From assembly GCA_905182895.1 (NCBI GenBank), contig CAJJDD010000021.1, positions 1 to 64,000 of the forward strand: a stretch of DNA of 64,000 nt, given 5' to 3'. The position numbers and the translations under genes are program-made. The DNA is from Flavobacteriales bacterium UBA4466 (GTDB lineage: Bacteria; Bacteroidota; Bacteroidia; Flavobacteriales_D; Sanyastnellaceae). The notes beneath the pieces were generated by a model. It did no database searches and was not told the DNA's origin. It saw nothing but the letters and a program-made list of their open reading frames with translations. Positions 49,218-58,271 of this stretch are shown here, piece after piece; the first letter of the stretch is position 1, and every line of letters starts with the position of its first letter.

Positions 49218-51284
49218 ATGGCAATGATTGAAAACATCCGAAAAAGAAGAGGCCTTCTTATTTTCTTTATAGGTATAGGTATGTTAGGATTCCTAGTTCC
49301 CTATGACGCTGTGATGTCCCTTTTTGGTAAAACTCCAGGAAGTGAGACTATTGGAGAAATAAATGGAAAGGTAATTAACCAAGGCTCGTTTCAGAAAGAT
49401 CTTTTGGCTGTTCAGCAGTCTAACCTTTACAGAGGTGATGATAATATTTCTAGTGCCGCTTGGACTGACCTCGTGAATGAAACGCTATACGCTGAGGATT
49501 TAGATGCTGCTGGATATGTAGTAGGAGATGAGGAATACGAAGATGTTATTCTTGGTGTTAGTCCTTCTGCGATGGTAAAGCAAGCTTATTATGGAGGAGT
49601 TGTAAATGATGAGACCAGAGCCAAAGCTCAAGAATTATTCGAAACACAGCCTGCTCTTAGTGCTAGGGCTCAAAAATCAATGATCGTAAAGAGATATAAG
49701 CTCGAAAAGCTAGAATCTTTATTAAAGAAAGGAATTTATGCTAATTCTTTAGATGCAGAGAGAGATTATCTTTTAAAGAACGATAAGGCAAGTGTTTCTT
49801 TTGTTTCTGTTAAGTATTCAGACTTATCTGATTCTACTGTCACTGTCTCTGATAGTGAAGTGATGAGCTTCTTCAATAGGAATAAGAACAACGCTAAGTA
49901 TCAGCAAAGACCTTTTAGAGAAGTGAGGTACCTCGAGTATGATGTATTTGCATCTCCTCAGGACTCAACTGTTTTAATGAGTGAGTTAGCAGAGTTTAAA
50001 GCTAAGTTTATCTCTAGTAAGGATGATAGTCTTTACGTAATTGATCATTCAGACGATAGAATTTACAGAAAAGAAACTTATGCAGCTGGAACTACAGCTG
50101 GAGTTACAGATTCTTTATTAAATAAAGGGAATGTTGGTGATGTTGTAGGTCCTTATGAAGATGGAGGAGTTTACAAATTAGCTAAAATTGTAGAGAAAAA
50201 ACCAGTAGTAAGCAGAGTCAATGGAAGACATATATTTTTAAAATCTGGATTCCAAAGAGCAGAAAAAGATTCTGTATTAACCTTGGCAGACAGTATAAAA
50301 ACGCTTTTAGAAGGTGGGTCTAGTTTCTCTAGCCTTGCTGCTAAATGGTCTGCAGATGAAAGTAACTCTTCCAAAGGAGGGTCTTTAGGTTGGTTATCTC
50401 CAGATGATGAAATTGATCCAGAAGAAAAAGTAAGAAACCAGTTGAGAAGCATTCTTGTAAATGCTGAAAAAGGAGCTGTTAGAATATCAGAAGTCCCTGG
50501 TGGAGTAAGTATTTCAGAAGCTACTAATTTTGAGTATGACGGAGAAAACTCTATTCTAGCAGTAATCTCTAGAGAAATTAAAGCCTCTGATTCTACTCAA
50601 GATGAGCTGTACTCAGATGTAAGTTCTTTTGCGTTGCAATACACTTCAGGTGAAGAGCTAATGGCTACAGCTGAAGAGCAAGGACTTTCTGTAATAGAAA
50701 AGAAGATAACCAAAACGAGTAGAACTGTTTCAGGATTGACCAGTTCAGAATCTATAGTTAGATGGATTAACTCTAGAGATGTTGATCTAGATGAGGTTTC
50801 GAAAATATTTGATGTAGACGGAAAATTCGTAGTGGCTACGGTTTCTAAAATTCAAGATGAAAAGACTCCTGAGTTTTCAACGGTAGAGGATGATATGAGA
50901 GCAGACGCTCTTAATGAGGCGAAGTTCAAGTTTGTAAAAAGCGCGATGTCTGAAGGTAACTTAGATGAGATTAAGGATGCCGTGGATGGGTCTACTAAGA
51001 AAACATCGAAATTGACGTTCAGTTCTAATAACCTAAATGGATTAGGTAATAACGAGCCTGAAGCTGTAGGGTTAGCATTTGGGTCACCTGCTGATGCTAT
51101 TACTAGAGTAGTGAAAGGAGATCAAGGAGTAGCTGTAATTCAGGTTATTGATAAAACACTTGCTCCTGAAAAAGCTAGTTATTCTGACGACCAAGCTTTA
51201 CTTCAAACTTCTTTTGGAAACTTATATAATAGAATTAAATCTTCACTTACTACTCAGATGGTAAAGGACGAAAGAAACAGATAA
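49218..51284 (+). CDS. Peptidylprolyl isomerase, SurA/PpiD-like periplasmic foldase
   Basis: 688 residues. An N-terminal membrane anchor (IRKRRGLLIFFIGIGMLGFL) precedes a SurA_N-like chaperone region (about 35-230). A parvulin (PPIC) domain follows around 325-430 (RHIFLKSG, then SSFSSLAAKWSADESNSSKGGSLGWLSPDDEID). A second, more degenerate parvulin-like or chaperone region lies to the C-terminus. It helps fold outer membrane and secreted proteins. The layout is that of PpiD rather than soluble SurA. A strong terminator lies 25 bases after the stop. Confidence 0.9.
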   Translation: MAMIENIRKRRGLLIFFIGIGMLGFLVPYDAVMSLFGKTPGSETIGEINGKVINQGSFQKDLLAVQQSNLYRGDDNISSAAWTDLVNETLYAEDLDAAGYVVGDEEYEDVILGVSPSAMVKQAYYGGVVNDETRAKAQELFETQPALSARAQKSMIVKRYKLEKLESLLKKGIYANSLDAERDYLLKNDKASVSFVSVKYSDLSDSTVTVSDSEVMSFFNRNKNNAKYQQRPFREVRYLEYDVFASPQDSTVLMSELAEFKAKFISSKDDSLYVIDHSDDRIYRKETYAAGTTAGVTDSLLNKGNVGDVVGPYEDGGVYKLAKIVEKKPVVSRVNGRHIFLKSGFQRAEKDSVLTLADSIKTLLEGGSSFSSLAAKWSADESNSSKGGSLGWLSPDDEIDPEEKVRNQLRSILVNAEKGAVRISEVPGGVSISEATNFEYDGENSILAVISREIKASDSTQDELYSDVSSFALQYTSGEELMATAEEQGLSVIEKKITKTSRTVSGLTSSESIVRWINSRDVDLDEVSKIFDVDGKFVVATVSKIQDEKTPEFSTVEDDMRADALNEAKFKFVKSAMSEGNLDEIKDAVDGSTKKTSKLTFSSNNLNGLGNNEPEAVGLAFGSPADAITRVVKGDQGVAVIQVIDKTLAPEKASYSDDQALLQTSFGNLYNRIKSSLTTQMVKDERNR

Positions 51285-51308
51285 TAGTAAAATTAAATAC
51301 GCTACAAA

Positions 51309-51340
51309 TAAAAAGGCTACTCACATGAGTAGCCTTTTTA
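51309..51340. terminator. Bidirectional terminator between ppiD and pheT
   Basis: A long stem, AAAAAGGCTACTCA pairing with TGAGTAGCCTTTTT around a CA loop, lies between the convergent gene ends and gives a T run on either strand. Confidence 0.92.
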
Positions 51341-51379
51341 TTTATAAGGATATCTTGATTTAATACGCGACTAAGAAAA

Positions 51380-53803
51380 CTATCTTAGTTCCGCTTGAAA
51401 TTGTTTCTTGTAGCCGTTTAGAATCCGTTCCATAGTCTTCTCTATGGTTTTATCCTCTAGAGTTTTTGAGTGATCTCCCAGAGTGTATCTAAGCGCATAA
51501 CTCTTCTTTCCTTTAGGCAGTTTGTCTCCTTCATAAACGTCAAATAAGGAAACTCCTTTTAGTATTTTACCTCCCAGTTGGTTGGCTATGGCTTCTAGCT
51601 CTTCATATTTTATCTGTTCATCTAGAAGTAAGCTTAGATCTCTTTGAACTTCAGGAAATTTCGATACGGAAGAATATTTAATCGCAGGAGTATTTACCTT
51701 ATGAATTGCAGTCCAATCTAAAAAGCATAGAAACACCTCCTGCTTTATGTTGAAATGCTTAAGTTCTTTGCTTGTGGCTTTTCGGGCGCTTCCTATAATG
51801 ACCTTTTTCGATTTGATCTCTAGAGAACTTCCAGTTTGGCTTATGGAATAAGGAACATTTATGTTTTGTAACACAGATTCAATACTTTGAACTAAATGAA
51901 CCATTTCAGTTTTCACTTTTCCATTTAGCCAACCTTCTTTTTGAGTAAGGCCAGACTTCATCAGTCCTAGTATATGCTTTTCTTTATAGCCAGATTCTGC
52001 TTTTGCATAAACATTACCGAACTCATAGAACATGAGGTTTGAAGACTTTCTGTTCATATTAAATGAGGCGGCTTGAAGCATGTTGTAAGCCAAGTTCGTT
52101 CTGAGCTCTGCTAAATCTTTACTGAGTGGATTTAGTAATTTTACAGCGTCACCAAAAACTTCTGAGCTGCACACGCTAGAATGCTCTTCAGCGGTTAGGC
52201 TGTTGTTCATGATTTCATTAAACCCTTGAGAGCTCAGCATGTCAGCTACTCCCGTTCTAATGCGCTCTGAGTTATTTTGATTAAAATAAGAGAGAGAAGA
52301 GTTTAGTTTCTCAGGCAGAGGGATGTTGTTGTATCCGTATATTCTAAGAATCTCCTCTATTACATCAGCCTCTCTAGTGACATCTACTCTGTATTTAGGT
52401 GCGTAGCAAATCCACTTGGTGTCTCCTTCGGTTTTTTCAATTTCAAAATCTAGGTCTGTTAAGATATTTTCCATTTTAGAAAATGGAATATCAAGCCCGA
52501 TCATCTTCTGGCATCTCACAGGAGAAAAGTCAATTTTACATTTTTCTCTTGTTTTAGAGTTGGTATCTATAACACCTTGTTCTAGAGCGCCACCGGCATG
52601 CTCCAGAATTAAATCGATAGCTCGCGAAATTGCAGGCTTACACATGTCAGGGTCTACGCCTCTTTCGAATCTAAATGATGCATCGGTGTTTAGCTGGTGT
52701 CTTTTTGCGGTTTTTCTAACGCTAATAGCATCGAAAACAGCGCACTCTAGGAATATATTCGTTGTTTTAACAGATACTCCAGAGTCAATTCCGCCAAACA
52801 CACCTGCCAAGCATAACGGTTTAGAGTTAGCATCTGCGATAGTAATATCATTTTTGTCTAGTATTCTCTCTTTTCCATCTAGAGTGGTGAACTTAACGCC
52901 TTCTTTAGCCTTCATCACCTTAACTTCATTGGCTCCTATTACATCTAGATCGAAAGCATGTAGGGGGTGTCCAAGTTCATGCAGAACATAGTTAGTTATA
53001 TCTACAATATTATTTATTGGTTCTATCCCTATAGTTTTAAGCCTTCTTTTGATTAACTCACTAGACTCTTTAACAGTCACTCCTTTTATTACTGCTCCTA
53101 AGTATTTTTCACAATCTTCTGGATTTTCAATAGACTATTTTGAACGTCTTATTATCCCTAATAGGATGATGACTAAACTCTAGAGGTTTTAACTCTAGGC
53201 CTTTTTTAGATTCAGTACTCGAGTGTTTTAGTCCGACCAATAAATCTCTAGCTACTCCCAAGTGCCCGAGAGCATCAGTTCTGTTGGGAGTTAAGCCTAT
53301 TTCTATACAGGTATCACTTGAAAGTCCTAGGTGCTCTGCAGCAGGTGTTCCTGGAATTGTTTGAGAATCTAGAACCATAATTCCGTCATGGCCTTTTCCC
53401 AAACCTAACTCATCTTCTGCGCAGATCATCCCTTCTGAGACCTCTCCTCTTATTTTTCCTTTCTTTATTTTAAAAGGATCTCCCGATATAGGATGAAGTT
53501 CGGCTCCAATCGTAGAAACCATTACTTTCTGCCCCTCCGCTACGTTTGGCGCACCACAAACAATCTGCAGTGCCTTCAGACTCTCCTATGTTCACTTTGG
53601 TTATGCTTAATCTATCAGCATTTGGGTGTTGTCGTTTCTCTAAAACTTCTCCTACTACCACTCCTTTTAGGCCTCCTTTAATAAGGTCTACGGTTTCTAT
53701 TTTTCTCTACCTCTAACCCTGTGTCAGTTAATATAGAAGCGATTTCTTCCCGTGGTAATGTGATGTCAGCGAAGTCTTTTAACCAGTCTAGTGATACTTT
53801 CAT
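51380..53803 (-). CDS. pheT: Phenylalanyl-tRNA synthetase beta subunit (frameshifted)
   Basis: The ATG at 53803 starts MKVSLDWLKDFADITLPREE, the family N-terminus. Breaks near 53690, 53550 and 53110 each cost one base and separate the pieces 53470-53661, 53127-53522 and 51380-53080. Together they give about 807 residues. Domains in order: tRNA-binding OB domain (VVGEVLEKRQHPNADRLSI), B3/B4 editing region (NAERYI-type core, RFERGVDPDMC), B5 domain, aminoacylation-like core (LAELRTNLAYNMLQ), and anticodon-binding FDX-ACB domain (FPEVQRDLSLLLD). An essential gene; three frameshifts argue for sequence error. It partners pheS at 57248. Confidence 0.95.
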
Positions 53804-53825
53804 AAATCCTTTTTTCGAACAGATA

Positions 53826-53833
53826 CAAATTTA
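53826..53833 (-). promoter_or_regulatory. Putative -7 box (TAAATTTG) of pheT
   Basis: A minus-strand TAnnTTTG match 22 bases before the pheT ATG. Confidence 0.45.
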
Positions 53834-53973
53834 TGAAACTACGACTCTCTAAAGCGCTATAATTACGATTAAACCTCAATAATAAAAGAGTTACATCTAT
53901 TTGGTGGCACAAATAAAAGGAAAGCGATAATGAATTAACGTGAAAATTATTCTTTGAAGTCTAAGTTAGCCGC

Positions 53974-54839
53974 CTAGAATTGGAGAAATACTAGTTTGTG
54001 ATTTGGATTAATTCCATGCGTTTTACGACTTGCTTGTAGTGTGAGTTTAGCCTGGTTTAAGTAACCTAGATTAGGGGTTCGAAGCTTATGTGTTCGAGTT
54101 TTAACTAGTTCTGGAAAGAAGTGTTTTTTTGTCTTAACGTTTCGCCATCGAACTTTATTTTGATTATAAAATTGGAATCGATGGCTTTGTTACTCCAGCG
54201 CGCCGGCTCCCAGGCGGGCATTCTGTCTATTACTGAACTAGCAGATTTATTGAAAATGTAGGCTGAGCTAGCGAGAATTTCTTTAGAAATAATTTTTCCA
54301 AATTTGTTGATACTTAAATTGAAAGTCACTTCACCTTCATAAAGATCTAGTAACTCAGCTTGGTAAGGAAATTTTAAATGGTCTGATATGAAGTTCTCCA
54401 GCTGTTCTTGGCCATTTTCAAACCTAGCTAGGCAAGATTTTCTTTTGATAGTCTCGGGCTATTTCGTCAACTGAAGGATAGAATCTGTCAGGTTTTCTTT
54501 CCCCAAACAGGGTGTACCTTTCCCAAACGCCCATTCTATTTCCGTTTTTGAAATCGCCTTTAGATTCGATCTTTCCATTGCGGTGAAAAAAGGTACACAA
54601 GCCATGGAGAATGGTTATTTGTTTGTCCAGATAATGTCCCTTCATTTGCGGAAAATCTGTTAAATAGAATACTTCAGCATAATAAAGGTTTTCATTGTGC
54701 TGTTGAACGGTACGATAATATTTTGCGCGTTCATGTCACTTATTGGATTGAAATTTTCATCCAAGAAAGTTTTGTCGTCTTGCAAAGCAAAAGCGTTAGC
54801 TGAGAATGCGATTAGTAAAAAGGTTAGTACCCGATTCAT
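53974..54839 (-). CDS. MORN/YwqK-type repeat and TonB C-terminal-like protein (frameshifted)
   Basis: The ATG at 54839 starts a signal peptide (MNRVLTFLLIAFSANAFA). After a shift near 54725 the frame reads KYYRTVQQHNENLYYAEVFY. It then enters MORN/YwqK-like repeats (GLCTFFHRNGKIESKGDFKN, GNRMGVWERY) in the piece 54424-54645. A further shift near 54425 leads to FPYQAELLDLYEGEVTFNLS and the TonB-C-like piece 54105-54329 (NKFGKIISKEI..., FIIKIKFDGE). A last shift near 54110 could extend the protein (NLGYLNQAKLTLQASRK) to a stop at 53974; otherwise it ends at 54105. Bacteroidota have many MORN-TonB fusions of unknown partners. Confidence 0.6.
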
Positions 54840-54948
54840 CGTATATTAGCGTTCTAGAAGGTTTATTTGGTTTTACAAAGATAGTAATTTCCATGTGTTT
54901 TTGTTTTTGATGTCAAATTGACCTAGAGGTCATGTAATTTAAGGTTTT

Positions 54949-55287
54949 ATGGATTATCAGTTTGAAAAAGAGTGGAATGAATTGACTAAAGATTTAGCTG
55001 AAACTTTCAAAATGGATATGGATTTACAGTCAGTGCTTTTCCTGATAGGTGTGCAGGAATTAGGTGTAGGCTTTAGAGAGTTTAAAAAGCAGGAAAAAAT
55101 GGATTTAATGCATATTGCGATATGCAGACTACTAGAGCCTTACGGGTACTATCTTTATTCGGGTAAAGATAAAGATGGGTGGCCTCATTATGATGAAAAA
55201 CAAAAAGTCCCTACGTTGTCAGCTGGCGAACAAGAAAAATTAATGAAAACTGCAGTGATTGAATATTTCAGTACAGCTGATGCTTAA
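54949..55287 (+). CDS. Conserved hypothetical protein, 112 residues
   Basis: A soluble protein without signal peptide: MDYQFEKEWNELTKDLAETF, a conserved-looking core QSVLFLIGVQELGVGFREFK, and MDLMHIAICRLLEPYGYYLY then KDGWPHYDE. I recall close relatives in many Flavobacteriia with the same IGVQELG and LMHIAICRLLEPYGYY motifs, but no function is established. It stands alone between divergent and convergent neighbours. Confidence 0.8.
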   Translation: MDYQFEKEWNELTKDLAETFKMDMDLQSVLFLIGVQELGVGFREFKKQEKMDLMHIAICRLLEPYGYYLYSGKDKDGWPHYDEKQKVPTLSAGEQEKLMKTAVIEYFSTADA

Positions 55288-55294
55288 AGAGTTT

Positions 55295-55653
55295 CTACTC
55301 AATTAGGATACTTTCTTCCGAAGTTTCCTGTTCCTCTATTTTTATTATACCACTTCCTAGTAAACTTCCCTTGATTACCTCGATGTCTAAAACAGCAAAA
55401 CCACTTTGACCTGATTCATAGAAATCTGAAAAGTTGAAAGATGCTATACCACTTCCATTTGTGAATTGAGTTGTATCGAAACGTGTCTGCCCAGTTCCAA
55501 ATTTGAATAAATGTACTTCAGCTCCAGGAACGGAGTTCCGGCAGAATTTAGAACAGTCACAGACGCTATAGTCTCTTCTATTTTAAAGCAAGACTGAAGA
55601 GCTAAACCTAAGAAGATAGAGAGGAGAATAAGATATCTTTTCTTGAACATCAC
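55295..55653 (-). CDS. Small lipoprotein, unknown function (frameshifted)
   Basis: It begins MMFKKRYLILLSIFLGLALQ with a lipobox SC (residue about 22), then FKIEETIASVTVLNSAGTPF. The frame is lost near 55535. In the shifted frame PGAEVHLFKFGTGQTRFDTT, NGSGIASFNFSDFYESGQSG and EQETSEESILIE follow to a stop at 55295. The VTVLNSAGTPVPGAEVHLF pattern suggests a carboxypeptidase-regulatory-like (Ig-type) domain of about 95 residues. Probably surface or periplasmic. Confidence 0.65.
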
Positions 55654-55773
55654 GTTAATTTTAAATAAGTACGGCTATTACTAGCAAAATGTTGCTTGCT
55701 GATTCATTAAAAACGGTATGAATCATTAAATTCGCAAGAAATATTAGACCGCAATTTAATCAATTATTTAAAT

Positions 55774-56523
55774 ATGAAGTATACACTTATATTGTTATTC
55801 GGAATTTGTTCTATTACGTTTACTAGCTGCAGCGAAGAGGCGGCTCCTAGTCTTAAAAAAGAAGAAAGACCTTCTGCGCCAGCTGCAGTTCCTGAAGGAG
55901 AACCCTTGAAAAGAGAAGAGGTGAAGATTTCTAAATATGTGAAATTGTCTACTGAGATGGGAGATGTAGAAATAGGGCTCTATGACAATACTCCTCTACA
56001 CAGAGATAATTTTTTAAAGCATGCTGAGTCTGGGTTTTATAAGGACCTATTGTTTCATAGAATAATAAAAGGATTTATGGTTCAAGGGGGCGACCCTAAC
56101 TCCAAAGGTGCTTCATCCAGCACGAATCTTGGCAGTGGTGGCCCGGGGTATACTGTCCCGGCAGAGTTTAACCCTAGTTTAATCCATAAAAAAGGAACCT
56201 TAGCTGCGGCCAGGAATAATAACCCTCAAAAGGAGTCATCTGGTTCTCAATTTTATTTGGTTCAAGGTAAAATTATGACTGACAGTCAGTTAGACGGATT
56301 GGAGAAGAGTGTTGCCAGAAATATGCCTGGTTTTACGTACACCAAAGAGCAAAGAGAGATATATAAAACTATAGGCGGAACTCCCGCGCTTGATATGAAT
56401 TACACAGTTTATGGAGAGATAGTAAAAGGATTAGATGTTATAGACAAAATAGCAGCCGTGGTAACGGCAGGAGGTGATAGACCGGTTGATGATGTTAAAA
56501 TGAATATTACAATCATAGAATAA
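55774..56523 (+). CDS. Cyclophilin-type peptidylprolyl isomerase lipoprotein, copy 1
   Basis: 249 residues with a lipoprotein signal (FGICSITFTSCSEE). A charged linker leads to a cyclophilin domain (about 65-249) carrying FHRIIKGFMVQGGDP, GPGYTVPAEFNP, GTLAAARNNNPQKESSGSQF and a TVYGEIVKGLDVIDKI end. The catalytic Arg is in HRIIKGF. It isomerises prolyl bonds in the periplasm. Its stop overlaps the next start by one base, and the downstream copy is closely related, showing tandem duplication. Confidence 0.93.
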   Translation: MKYTLILLFGICSITFTSCSEEAAPSLKKEERPSAPAAVPEGEPLKREEVKISKYVKLSTEMGDVEIGLYDNTPLHRDNFLKHAESGFYKDLLFHRIIKGFMVQGGDPNSKGASSSTNLGSGGPGYTVPAEFNPSLIHKKGTLAAARNNNPQKESSGSQFYLVQGKIMTDSQLDGLEKSVARNMPGFTYTKEQREIYKTIGGTPALDMNYTVYGEIVKGLDVIDKIAAVVTAGGDRPVDDVKMNITIIE

Positions 56524-57248
56524 TGAGATTATTATTAATAATATTAAGTGTTTCACTTCTTAGTTGCGGTGCAAATGATAAGACTATTGCTACGCAGACT
56601 AATGAGCAACTAGTAGTCGATACTGTTAAAGGTTTAGTTAAAGACGTTCCTGCTGGAAAAGAAGCAGTGCTTTCTACTATTTATGGAGATATGACCATCT
56701 TACTTTATGATGAGACTCCATTACACCAAGAGAATTTTATTAAGCTTGTGAATGAATCATTTTATGATGATTTAATCTTTCATAGGGTGATTAACTTTTT
56801 CATGATTCAGGGGGGAGACCCTGCTTCAAGAGGAGCATCTGCCGATACGAGATTAGGCGGAGGAGGCCCAGGGTATTCTGTGCCAGCTGAATTCAATCCT
56901 AAATTTGTGCATAAAAAAGGGGCTTTGGCTGCTGCTAGGACTAATAACCCTAAGAAAGAATCCTCTGGATCTCAGTTTTATATAGTTCATGGTAAAAAAC
57001 AGAATGATGCTGATGTCAATTCTATAGAAGCTAGAATAGCTCAGAAAAACCCAGGCTTTAAGTATACTGAAGCACAGAGAGCTGAGCTTATCCAAAATGG
57101 AGGAACTCCTTTTTTAGATATGGATTACACTGTTTTTGGAGAAGTTATTTCTGGACTTCAGGTGATAGATTCGATAGCGAAAGTGGCCACGTTGTCTGGT
57201 GATAGACCGCTAGTAGATGTGAGAATGTCTATAAAAATGTCTAAATAA
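56523..57248 (+). CDS. Cyclophilin-type peptidylprolyl isomerase lipoprotein, copy 2
   Basis: 241 residues with a lipoprotein signal (LLIILSVSLLSCGAND). The cyclophilin domain has FHRVINFFMIQGGDP, GPGYSVPAEFNPKF, GALAAARTNNPKKESSGSQF and TVFGEVISGLQVIDSI. It is highly similar to the preceding gene over the whole domain but has FF where copy 1 has GF after HRVIN. One-base overlaps on both sides (TAATG) put it in one operon with copy 1 and pheS. Confidence 0.93.
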   Translation: MRLLLIILSVSLLSCGANDKTIATQTNEQLVVDTVKGLVKDVPAGKEAVLSTIYGDMTILLYDETPLHQENFIKLVNESFYDDLIFHRVINFFMIQGGDPASRGASADTRLGGGGPGYSVPAEFNPKFVHKKGALAAARTNNPKKESSGSQFYIVHGKKQNDADVNSIEARIAQKNPGFKYTEAQRAELIQNGGTPFLDMDYTVFGEVISGLQVIDSIAKVATLSGDRPLVDVRMSIKMSK

Positions 57249-58261
57249 TGATAGAAGAGTTAGAAAAGTTAAGGAAAGAGATTTCTGATTTCAAAGCGAA
57301 GTCTTCTGAAGAGATAGAGCAGTTTAGAATTAAGTTTTTGGGCAGACAAGGGATCTTCAAAGAGCTATCGGCTAATTTTAGAACTGTAGCTAATGAACAG
57401 AAGAAGGAGGTAGGAATAAAGCTTAATGAGCTTAAGAACCTCGTTCAAAATAAGATCGAGAACTTTTCTTTGAGCTCTGATTCTCCAAGTGGAGAGTCTT
57501 CTGCAGAAGATTTTACGCGCAGTTCAGGTGGTATGGAATTAGGGAGCCGCCATCCAGTTTCACTTATTAGAAGGGAAATTCTCGATATTTTTAGTAGAAT
57601 TGGATTCTCTATTTCGGAAGGTCCTGAAATAGAAGATGATTGGCATGTTTTCGAAGCTTTGAATTTTCCGCCAGAGCACCCAGCTCGAGATATGCAGGAT
57701 ACTTTTTTTATAGAGAAAGATCCTGATATGATGTTAAGAACTCATACAAGTAGCGTTCAGGCCAGAGTGATGAAAAACACTCCTCCTCCTATAAGAACGG
57801 TTTCGCCAGGAAGAGTTTTTAGAAATGAAGCCATTAGCTCCAGGTCTCACTGTATTTTTCATCAGATAGAAGGTTTATACATAGATAAGGACGTTTCATT
57901 TGCTGATTTAAAGCAAACCCTATCCTATTTTACTAAAGAGTTTTTTGGAAAAACAGAGATAAGGTTAAGACCTTCATACTTCCCGTTCACTGAGCCAAGC
58001 GCTGAGATGGATGTTTATTGGGGGCTAGAAACTGAAACGGACTATAGAATAACTAAAGGCACGGGATGGTTAGAAATCTTAGGTTGTGGAATGGTTGACC
58101 CTAATGTTTTAGCTAACTGCGGTATAGATTCGAATGAATATTCTGGATTCGCTTTTGGGATGGGAATAGAAAGAATAGCTATGCTTAAGTATCAAATAGA
58201 TGATATTCGAGTACTTTTTGAAAATGATGTTCGTGTTTTAAATCAGTTTAAAGGAGCTTAG
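57248..58261 (+). CDS. pheS: Phenylalanyl-tRNA synthetase alpha subunit
   Basis: 337 residues, normal length and intact. An N-terminal coiled coil (MIEELEKLRKEISDFKAKSS) is followed by the class II aminoacylation core. It has motif 1 around GRHPVSLIRREI-type residues (SRHPVSLIRREILDIF), motif 2 FRNEAISSRSHCIFHQIEGL and motif 3 GFAFGMGIERIAMLKY. It forms the alpha2-beta2 enzyme with pheT (51380), which here is on the opposite strand about 3.5 kb away. It is the last gene of the cyclophilin operon. Confidence 0.96.
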   Translation: MIEELEKLRKEISDFKAKSSEEIEQFRIKFLGRQGIFKELSANFRTVANEQKKEVGIKLNELKNLVQNKIENFSLSSDSPSGESSAEDFTRSSGGMELGSRHPVSLIRREILDIFSRIGFSISEGPEIEDDWHVFEALNFPPEHPARDMQDTFFIEKDPDMMLRTHTSSVQARVMKNTPPPIRTVSPGRVFRNEAISSRSHCIFHQIEGLYIDKDVSFADLKQTLSYFTKEFFGKTEIRLRPSYFPFTEPSAEMDVYWGLETETDYRITKGTGWLEILGCGMVDPNVLANCGIDSNEYSGFAFGMGIERIAMLKYQIDDIRVLFENDVRVLNQFKGA

Positions 58262-58271
58262 TTGTGATGTC

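Noticed and set aside
52416-52991. A 191-residue plus-strand frame over pheT
   Set aside because: It is antisense to a certain pheT region and has shadow-like Ser/Pro/Ile composition.
54020-54110. A tRNA-like GGTTCGAA stretch
   Set aside because: No acceptor stem, anticodon arm or CCA-end pairing can be drawn around it, and the minus strand reads as the tail of the TonB-like gene.
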